Assembly (NCBI GenBank): GCA_965261915.1
Contig: CBDHDW010000013.1
Coordinates: 3,286,001 to 3,350,000, forward strand
Source of the DNA: JAIBDK01 sp965261915
Lineage (GTDB): Bacteria > Pseudomonadota > Gammaproteobacteria > Arenicellales > Poriferihabitantaceae
DNA length: 64,000 bases
Reading direction: 5' to 3'
The position numbers and the translations under genes are program-made. Positions 57,844 through 64,000 of the stretch are shown here, one piece after another. The notes below the pieces were generated by a model, which saw only the letters and a list, made by a program, of their open reading frames with translations, was not told the origin of the DNA and ran no database searches. Each line of letters begins with the position of its first letter. Within the stretch, counting starts at the first letter, position 1.

Positions 57844-60534
57844 TCATGATGTTGGCCTCCGGGTTAACTGAAATTCAGATTTGGGGATTTTGAGTCTGAA
57901 AAAACTCGAATTATCCTGATTAAATTCAATAGTTAGATCTCCATTCATGTTACGCATATTAGCTCGACTGATGGGAAGGCCAAGACCCGTTCCAATATTG
58001 GATTCGCTTCCTTGTCCCCGTCGAAACTTCTCAAAGACGAGCGCCGCTTCTTGAGCATTTACGCCAGATCCATTGTCTTCAATTTCAACGTAAATGTGTT
58101 GGTTATTTGAAACCAGTCTAATTTCGATGGCAGGGATATTCGATCTGTTGTGTTTGATTGCGTTAGAAAGAATATTGATCAGGACTTGTCTCAATCGATC
58201 GGGGTTTGCAAGTACACAGGTGTCAAACTCGGATTCTTCGCAGGTAACCGAAACGCCTTTTTGTCTAAATTCTCCGGAAAGAGAGTCAGTAGCAGAATGG
58301 ATAAGCGTGTTTAAATCCAGCGATTCCATCCGTAAATCAAGAGAACCTTCTTCAAGGTGATGAATGTGAAGAATTTCGTCGAGCAGACGTGTTAATCTTT
58401 GGCTTTCTTCGTGAATAATGGCAACAAATTTTTCTTGCTCCTGTTTTGAAATTTCATAGGGATTGAGCAATATTTCAGACAGGGATCGAATGGAAGTCAT
58501 TGGTGTTCGAAGTTCGTGACTAACCTGGCTCAGGAAATCATCTTTTTGAACATCCAGATCACGTAATCTGATATTTGCCTCACGAAGCTGGGACATGGTT
58601 TGGGTGAGCTCATCCGATTTTTCTGAAAGCTGCTGATAGGTTTTTATAAGTTGTTGAGTCTCATCAGCGATGTCCATGAGCTCGATCATACTGATGCTCT
58701 GTTTACCGGTAATCCTCTGGATCATTGCATGTGCTGATGCAGCGCCGACTGAGCCCGCTAATTCCCTTTCCAACTGCGAAATCAGGAGGGCACTCGGATA
58801 GGGATCAACATTATTATCCCCCTGATAATTTGGAAAACCATCAAACAAACGGCGAGCAGATTCACTGCCCAGAATTTTTTGTGCCAGAGCATACAAGTCC
58901 TCAGCTGTGGCATCCCCGCTGTTGTAAGCGATGGGCTCGCGAGTGGTTTTTTTGAAAACGTCAACAAAAAGCGCACCCTGTAAGTGTTCGATGGGAGTTG
59001 AGCTGGTGAAACAGGAAATGACTACGAAAAGTAACGTATTCGTACCAAGACTCCATACCAGTGCATGAACCAGCGGATCAAGCTCGGATAAGCCAAAAAG
59101 CGAATGGGGGCGAAGAAACTCGTATCCCAGCAAACCATTGTTTAATACTTCATGGCTCAGTAAAAAAGCACCGTTAAAGCTTGGCAAAAAAAGGGTATAA
59201 CCCCAAAGTAGAAATCCCAGAATTAAGCCGCTAATCGCACCTTTTCGGGTCGCATTTTTCCAGAAAATACCACCAACCAAACTGGGCATGAACTGTGCAA
59301 CCCCGGCAAACGCGATTAAGCCGATTGCAGCTAATGCATCAGATCCGCCGCTGAATTCGAAATAAAGAAATCCAAATCCAAGTACTGCTCCAATGCTCAC
59401 GCGCCTCGTATTTAAAAGCAATTTTCGGACATCACCATGAATAGGCTTTTTATCTGAAATCTGCAATGCGATAGGCATTACAATATGGTTTGAAATCATG
59501 GTGGAGACGGCAATTGCGGCAACAATAACCATTGATGTTGCAGAAGAAAAACCGCCAAGGAACGCCAGTAATGTTAAATCCTGCCTGTCGAGGGATAGCG
59601 GTAATGTTAAAACATAAAGATCCGGGTTAGCACCTTCGGGCATCAGTGTTGTTCCGGCGATAGCGATGGGGACAACAAATAAACACATGCCGAGAAGGTA
59701 TAGTGGAAATAGCCAGGATGCCGTTGCCAGATGTTTTTCATCAACGTTTTCAACAACGGTTACCTGAAACTGACGCGGTAGACAAATTATTGCAGTTGCA
59801 CTTAACAGTGTTAGTGCAACCCATCGACTGTCGAAGAGTTCTCCCTCTCCATAGACTGCCTCGAAACCGACATCCTTGAATACAGTTTCCACGCCGCCAA
59901 GGACACTGAAAACGACAAATATTCCGACGGCAAGCAATGCGATAAGTTTGACGACAGCCTCCACAGCAATTGCTGCGACCACACCGTGATGGCGTTCATT
60001 CGCATCAAGGTTTCGGGTTCCGAATAAAATGGTAAATACCGCAAGACCTGAAGCAATAATGAATGCGGTGCTGCTGGGGTCAATATTCCCTACTATGATT
60101 TGAGTGCTGCGAGTCAGGGATTGCAGCTGCAGTGCGATATAAGGGGTTGTCGCGATAAGCGCAATGATGGTTACCAATACACCGAGACTTGCACTCTTTC
60201 CGTAGCGTGAAGAAATTAAATCGGCAATGGACGTGACTTTATGCGCTTTACCAATACGTACCAGTTTTCGCAAAAGCCACCACCAGCCGATGAATACGAT
60301 CGTTGGCCCAAGATATATGGTAATAAATTCAAGGCCATTTCTGGCAGCAGAACCCACTGCGCCGTAAAAAGTCCATGACGTACAATAAACTGAGAGCGAT
60401 AGCGTGTAGACAATAGGTGAGCGGAGCCAGGCCGCGCCGCCGCGCCTCGACTGCCTGTCTACAAAGAAGGCAATACCAAAAAGTAACGCAACATACCCAA
60501 TACAAACGGTTAAAAGTAAATCAGCAGAAAGCAT
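57844..60534 (-). CDS. Sodium:solute symporter-histidine kinase fusion (CrbS/CbrA-like)
   Basis: The 896 residues begin with about 13 membrane segments of an SLC5-type sodium:solute symporter domain (1-490; for example PQFMPSLVGGIFWK read as the AQFMPSLVGG region). A STAC-like linker and a coiled coil follow (about 615-660). The kinase core has the phosphorylated His673 in QVSHELRTPMTS, the N-box NILSNAIKHN, the G1 box DNGSGV and the G2 box GTGLGLP. Unlike CrbS there is no obvious PAS domain. CrbS/CbrA-type kinases respond to carbon-source status (acetate or amino acids). It is last in a minus-strand operon with a receiver and a small membrane protein. Confidence 0.9.
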   Translation of the reverse strand: MLSADLLLTVCIGYVALLFGIAFFVDRQSRRGGAAWLRSPIVYTLSLSVYCTSWTFYGAVGSAARNGLEFITIYLGPTIVFIGWWWLLRKLVRIGKAHKVTSIADLISSRYGKSASLGVLVTIIALIATTPYIALQLQSLTRSTQIIVGNIDPSSTAFIIASGLAVFTILFGTRNLDANERHHGVVAAIAVEAVVKLIALLAVGIFVVFSVLGGVETVFKDVGFEAVYGEGELFDSRWVALTLLSATAIICLPRQFQVTVVENVDEKHLATASWLFPLYLLGMCLFVVPIAIAGTTLMPEGANPDLYVLTLPLSLDRQDLTLLAFLGGFSSATSMVIVAAIAVSTMISNHIVMPIALQISDKKPIHGDVRKLLLNTRRVSIGAVLGFGFLYFEFSGGSDALAAIGLIAFAGVAQFMPSLVGGIFWKNATRKGAISGLILGFLLWGYTLFLPSFNGAFLLSHEVLNNGLLGYEFLRPHSLFGLSELDPLVHALVWSLGTNTLLFVVISCFTSSTPIEHLQGALFVDVFKKTTREPIAYNSGDATAEDLYALAQKILGSESARRLFDGFPNYQGDNNVDPYPSALLISQLERELAGSVGAASAHAMIQRITGKQSISMIELMDIADETQQLIKTYQQLSEKSDELTQTMSQLREANIRLRDLDVQKDDFLSQVSHELRTPMTSIRSLSEILLNPYEISKQEQEKFVAIIHEESQRLTRLLDEILHIHHLEEGSLDLRMESLDLNTLIHSATDSLSGEFRQKGVSVTCEESEFDTCVLANPDRLRQVLINILSNAIKHNRSNIPAIEIRLVSNNQHIYVEIEDNGSGVNAQEAALVFEKFRRGQGSESNIGTGLGLPISRANMRNMNGDLTIEFNQDNSSFFRLKIPKSEFQLTRRPTS

Positions 60535-60548
60535 TTTTGTTTAAAACC

Positions 60549-60830
60549 CTAATCGTCGGTGGGTTTTGATTCGTCAACTGCGTTTTGGTTAATCAAAATA
60601 CTGGAGAGTTTTCTTGATAGGAGTGCGGCACAAAAAATTAACCCTGCCCAGAATACAAACAGGTAAATCAATGTAAACGGAATATTCAGAAATTTTACGT
60701 TTAGCTGAAATATGCCAACCACGGGTGGGACGAGAAATATTAATCCAATAAGCGGCAACAGCATCGCCTTGTCCTGAGTTTTTTTAGCTGAATGGCCGCG
60801 GTCATTAGACGGGATCGATGGATTATCCAT
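60549..60830 (-). CDS. Small two-helix membrane protein
   Basis: This 93-residue protein has two hydrophobic segments (LLPLIGLIFLVPPVVGIF and IPFTLIYLFVFWAGLIFCAA) with a basic end (SRKLSS). It resembles DUF3311-like accessory proteins found beside sodium:solute symporters. It may assist the downstream symporter-kinase. It overlaps the receiver gene by 8 bases and is 14 bases from the kinase gene. Confidence 0.7.
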   Translation of the reverse strand: MDNPSIPSNDRGHSAKKTQDKAMLLPLIGLIFLVPPVVGIFQLNVKFLNIPFTLIYLFVFWAGLIFCAALLSRKLSSILINQNAVDESKPTDD

Positions 60831-61203
60831 TTTCGCATCCTCCCGCTAGTGATTTGACTGCTTCGACTACATCACGGTTCGAGAACGGTTTGGAGATGAA
60901 TTTATCTGCACCGTAGCTGAGTGCATTGTTTCGATCTTCACTTTGTCCCTTTGCGGTTAACATCAGTATCGGTAATTCAGCGGTTGCCTTGTTGTTTCTC
61001 AAAGCCTTAAGTATTTCAAAGCCATCCATATCCGGAAGCATAACATCAAGTATGAGCGTATCCGGAGGGGTATCCTTGATCACTTCCAGCGCTTCCTTTC
61101 CGGAAGTTTCGGTGCTTACAGTAAAGCCCGCGTGTTCGAGTAGAAAGATTAGCGAAACCAGGATGTTTGGCTCGTCCTCAACAATCAAGATATGTTTTGA
61201 CAT
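60823..61203 (-). CDS. Single-domain CheY-like response regulator
   Basis: The 126 residues are only a receiver domain: acidic pocket D10/E11, phospho-acceptor D53 (LILDVMLPDMDG), T83 (MLTAKG) and K105 (FISKPF). There is no output domain, so it acts through protein interaction or as a phosphate sink. Encoded with the symporter-histidine kinase, it is its likely partner. Confidence 0.9.
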   Translation of the reverse strand: MSKHILIVEDEPNILVSLIFLLEHAGFTVSTETSGKEALEVIKDTPPDTLILDVMLPDMDGFEILKALRNNKATAELPILMLTAKGQSEDRNNALSYGADKFISKPFSNRDVVEAVKSLAGGCENG

Positions 61204-61261
61204 TTTTTATAAACTTATGTGAGCTATTCAGTTGCAGTACCGATATTGAACATATTCCATA

Positions 61262-62665
61262 CTAACCGCCGATTAGCGGATCGGAAACACGGTGCTGGCA
61301 GTTTTTTCGGATGCAGCTTCGACATGAAACGCCGACCGGCTCATAGTAAACAGACTGATCGGGAGAATAAACGGTTTGTTTGGCTGATGACTCTGTCATC
61401 ACCAGCATGTCTGAAAGATAATGTCTCGGTTTTCCAAAGCCGGTTTCACCGTGCAGTCTTGCTCGCGCGACAAAAACAAAACCATCGCCGTTTGGAAATA
61501 AAACGCGTTGCCTAATTAATGTTTCGGGAGATTGTTGAGCCCTAAACACGACCCACAAAGGGCAGGCAGGTGAAAATCGGGGAATTAAAAGAGTGGGAAT
61601 GTTTCTTGTCTGGATTACCATGCCGGATGCATTTGACAACAAATACCCAAATCGAGGTATTTCGTCTGATTTGGGTAACGCGGTGAGGCGATGGCAAACT
61701 GTTTCGATGCTCAGTGAAAGCTGTTTGGCGATGGCTTCGATATCGTATTCCAGTGCTTGAGCAATTGGAAGAAATCGCTCCATCGGTGCGGCGGTTGCGT
61801 AGTTTGTATAGTTAGCCAGCGCCTTTTCCGTTTCCTGTTTTGCCAATTCCGTATTTAATTTGGGATAATTGTCTATGATCTTGTGAATGACACGTTTTAA
61901 GGTCTTGTCGTTTATGGATAAATCCGGCTGAAAGGGTGCAGAGGAGTCCTGATGTGTTGTTTCATCAACCAGCACATTTACCCTATTCTCGATTTCTTCG
62001 AATCGGTTTTTTCTTTCCTCAAACAGGCTTTCAGCGGCTTCAGTTGGTGTGGAATTGCCTTCAATATCTGCTGGTTTTTCAAGGTAGCTTGCGATGGATT
62101 CAACAATGTCTGTCAATCTTCTGGATTCCAGTGCAATAATGTCCTGAAAACGCCCACGCTTGGTTTTACTGATATCAGAGAATTCAACAAGAATCTCTCC
62201 AGCTGATCGCACAGCGGCTAAACCGCCCAAAATTTTCTGCATGCCATTGACCAGATAGCGATCATGCATCAGGCGGTCAGCAAATGATAATGCCTTCGCT
62301 GTTGAATCTCTTTCAGAACGAGCTAATACCTGGAGGGCTCGAGACCAACCCGGAAATCGACCTATTAACTCTCCGCATCGACTGTGTTCAATTTCCAGAG
62401 ATTGAAGGTAAGGAATGTGTGCAATTTCTTCTAGTTCTGTGTGAAGGCGTCTTGCTGATGCATCTTCAAGTTCATTGATCTCCAGTTTCAGCTGGTTCGC
62501 AACGTTAAGAAGCAAAGACCCCCCTATGGTTCGCTTGTTGTGCTCTATCAGATTTAGATAAGAGGCTGAAATATTGAGGTTTTTTGCGAGATTGGCCTGG
62601 GTTATTTTAAGTTCTTTACGACGCTCCCGAATACGCGTACCTAGAATTGATTTGCTCTGAACCAT
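61262..62665 (-). CDS. XRE-family short-chain acyl-CoA regulator (ScfR/RamB-like)
   Basis: The 467 residues include an N-terminal helix-turn-helix (RERRKELKITQANLAKNLNI, about 11-30), a central region, and a C-terminal domain with PACPLWVVFRAQQSPETL followed by a Cys cluster CRSCIRKNCQHR near the end. This matches regulators of acetate or propionate metabolism (RamB, MccR/ScfR types). The central zinc-protease motif HExxH of some relatives is not visible. It diverges from a Tat-exported binding protein and is the first gene of the minus-strand regulatory operon. The shared upstream region has repeated TTTACAA/TTGCAAA boxes that may be its own targets. Confidence 0.75.
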   Translation of the reverse strand: MVQSKSILGTRIRERRKELKITQANLAKNLNISASYLNLIEHNKRTIGGSLLLNVANQLKLEINELEDASARRLHTELEEIAHIPYLQSLEIEHSRCGELIGRFPGWSRALQVLARSERDSTAKALSFADRLMHDRYLVNGMQKILGGLAAVRSAGEILVEFSDISKTKRGRFQDIIALESRRLTDIVESIASYLEKPADIEGNSTPTEAAESLFEERKNRFEEIENRVNVLVDETTHQDSSAPFQPDLSINDKTLKRVIHKIIDNYPKLNTELAKQETEKALANYTNYATAAPMERFLPIAQALEYDIEAIAKQLSLSIETVCHRLTALPKSDEIPRFGYLLSNASGMVIQTRNIPTLLIPRFSPACPLWVVFRAQQSPETLIRQRVLFPNGDGFVFVARARLHGETGFGKPRHYLSDMLVMTESSAKQTVYSPDQSVYYEPVGVSCRSCIRKNCQHRVSDPLIGG

Positions 62666-62696
62666 TGGGTTGTTGTGAATGCGTGTTTGTCAATAA

Positions 62697-62843
62697 TTTA
62701 CAATTTTACAATATCATATGTGCAAAAATTTACAAATTAACAATTATTTTTCTGATAGTTATTGAATAATTCACAAAAACTAAGCATTCTTCGATTCTGG
62801 TTTATACCTTTGCAAATATTTGCCGACCTGGGTTGGCAAATAT
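62697..62843. promoter_or_regulatory. Intergenic regulatory region with repeated TTTACAA / TTGCAAA boxes
   Basis: TTTACAA occurs at 62697 and 62705, TTTACAAA at 62729, and a 12-bp perfect palindrome GCAAATATTTGC at 62812-62823 is followed by GGCAAATA at about 62835. The region (62666-62870) separates two divergent genes. RamB-type regulators bind AAAGTTTGCAAA-like sites, so autoregulation and control of the binding protein are plausible. Confidence 0.5.
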
Positions 62844-62870
62844 CACTTAAAACTCTGGAGACACATTAAC

Positions 62871-64000
62871 ATGAAAAAGAACACCAATAGACGTGATTTT
62901 CTTAAAACAGGTGCAGTGCTAGGCGCTGGTCTGGCAGCACCGATGATATTTAGCCGCACGGCAGCCGGTGCCGCATACAGCAACGAACCAACGGGTGATA
63001 CCGTCACTTTTGGTTTTAACGTTCCTCAAACTGGCGCTTATGCAGATGAGGGGGCCGATGAACTGCGCGCCTACGAACTCGCTGTTCAGCATATTAATGG
63101 CGAAGGTGACGGCGGCATGCTAAACACGTTTTCTTCAAAAGCACTCGGCGGTAACGGCGTAAACGGCAAGAAAGTCGTATTCGTAACCGGTGATACCCAA
63201 ACCAAATCGGATGCGGCGCGTGCCTCTGCAAAACGAATGATTGAAAAAGACGGTGCAATTATGATTACCGGCGGTTCTTCGTCGGGTGTTGCGATTGCGG
63301 TGCAAGGTTTGTGTCAGGAAGCCGGCGTTGTATTTATGGCGGGTTTAACTCACTCCAACGATACAACCGGTAAAGACAAAAAAGCCAACGGCTTCAGACA
63401 TTTCTTTAATACCGAAATGACCGGTTCTGCACTCGCTCCGGTATTGAAAAATGCCTTTGGTTCAGATCGGTCTGCGTATCACCTGACAGCAGATTACACC
63501 TGGGGTTGGTCGCAAGAAGGTTCCATTAAGAAGTATACCGAGCAACTCGGATGGAATACGGTTGATGCGGTTCGTACGCCACTTGGTGCGGGTGACTTCT
63601 CGCAATACATCACACCGGTTCTGAATTCGGGTGCAGATGTCCTTGTTCTAAACCACTACGGTAAAGATATGGTGAACTCGCTGACTCAAGCGGTGCAGTT
63701 CGGTTTACGTGACAAACAGGTGAACGGTAAGGATTTCGCCATCGTTGTTCCACTGTACTCTCGTTTGATGGCACAAGGTGCTGGTGAAAATGTTAAAGGT
63801 ATTTTTGGATCTACCAACTGGCACTGGTCACTACAGGATGAAGGCTCAAAAGCATTCGTTAAATCATTTGGACAGGCATACGGTTTTCCACCTAGCCAGG
63901 CCGCTCATACAACTTACTGTCAGGCATTGCTTTATGCTGATGCAGGTCAACGTGCGGGTACTTTTATGCCAAGCGAAGTTGGTGCTGCTCTTGAAGGCTT
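62871..64000 (+). CDS. Tat-exported ABC substrate-binding protein, 3' end outside window
   Basis: The frame is open from ATG 62871 to the window edge (376 codons). The N-terminus has a canonical twin-arginine motif (NRRDFLKTGAVLGAG) and the mature part begins after AAGA, so it is exported folded via Tat. It is a Peripla_BP_6-type binding protein with landmarks FGFNVPQTGAYADEGADE and GGSSSGVAIAVQGLCQEAG, as in urea/amide or branched-chain ligand transporters. GGAG at 62857-62860 precedes the start. It is divergent from the ScfR-like regulator, suggesting a regulated substrate. Downstream permease genes may follow to the right. Confidence 0.88.
   Translation, partial: MKKNTNRRDFLKTGAVLGAGLAAPMIFSRTAAGAAYSNEPTGDTVTFGFNVPQTGAYADEGADELRAYELAVQHINGEGDGGMLNTFSSKALGGNGVNGKKVVFVTGDTQTKSDAARASAKRMIEKDGAIMITGGSSSGVAIAVQGLCQEAGVVFMAGLTHSNDTTGKDKKANGFRHFFNTEMTGSALAPVLKNAFGSDRSAYHLTADYTWGWSQEGSIKKYTEQLGWNTVDAVRTPLGAGDFSQYITPVLNSGADVLVLNHYGKDMVNSLTQAVQFGLRDKQVNGKDFAIVVPLYSRLMAQGAGENVKGIFGSTNWHWSLQDEGSKAFVKSFGQAYGFPPSQAAHTTYCQALLYADAGQRAGTFMPSEVGAALEG

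Overview
The window looks like chromosome from a gammaproteobacterium, probably marine or otherwise uncultivated. The evidence is the gene content and order (rlmE-ftsH-glmM, queA-tgt, glyA, a Liv-type ABC operon, a CrbS-like symporter-kinase), the moderate GC content and the gammaproteobacterial style of the proteins. The species cannot be named from the sequence. The usual folP between ftsH and glmM is absent.

Region 1 (1-3560) is an integron cassette array without an integrase in view (a CALIN-type array). Small, mutually unrelated plus-strand genes alternate with attC-like sites. Several cassettes are decaying: a GIY-YIG-associated protein is frameshifted and cut off at its nuclease motif, an ADP-ribosylglycohydrolase carries one frameshift, and only a GNAT tail remains of the last. 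The array abuts rlmE.

Region 2 (3575-14671) is housekeeping: rlmE, ftsH, glmM, a tRNA-Leu(CAA), queA-tgt (overlapping), a Sel1/SH3/SPOR envelope protein, glyA with a clear terminator, a truncated Ada metal-binding domain coupled to an Ogt-type methyltransferase, and a tRNA-Leu(CAG).

Region 3 (14672-47807) is dominated by one giant surface protein locus (about 31.9 kb, about 10,600 codons if continuous). It has a sigma70-like promoter, a C15-(CA)6 tract that could switch the reading frame, a REP-like element and an 18-bp tandem repeat ahead of an unusually internal signal peptide. The body contains SwmB, PKD, LRR, Calx-beta and many Ig-like domains, then nested large duplications, about 33 unit-equivalents of a 216-bp (72-residue) DUF5011-like repeat, and a C-terminal autotransporter beta-barrel ending in Phe. 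The 216-bp array contains three reverse-oriented segments of about 500 bp spaced almost exactly 2.5 kb apart, which break the frame. They are more likely an assembly artefact than biology, but need reads to decide. A second REP-like copy and a dead IS30-type transposase follow.

Region 4 (47653-57667) is a plus-strand operon behind a promoter that contains a perfect 18-bp palindrome: a hotdog thioesterase, a long acyl-CoA synthetase, LivG, LivH, LivM, a periplasmic binding protein, LivF, a PaaK-like ligase and a LiuC/AtuE-like hydratase. Together they suggest uptake of a branched or aromatic carboxylate or amino acid, CoA activation and the first steps of degradation.

Region 5 (57844-64000) is a minus-strand regulatory operon (an XRE/ScfR-like short-chain acyl regulator, a CheY-like receiver, a small membrane protein and a sodium:solute symporter-histidine kinase). 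It diverges from a Tat-exported substrate-binding protein that runs off the right edge. The shared 205-bp intergenic region carries repeated TTTACAA/TTGCAAA boxes.
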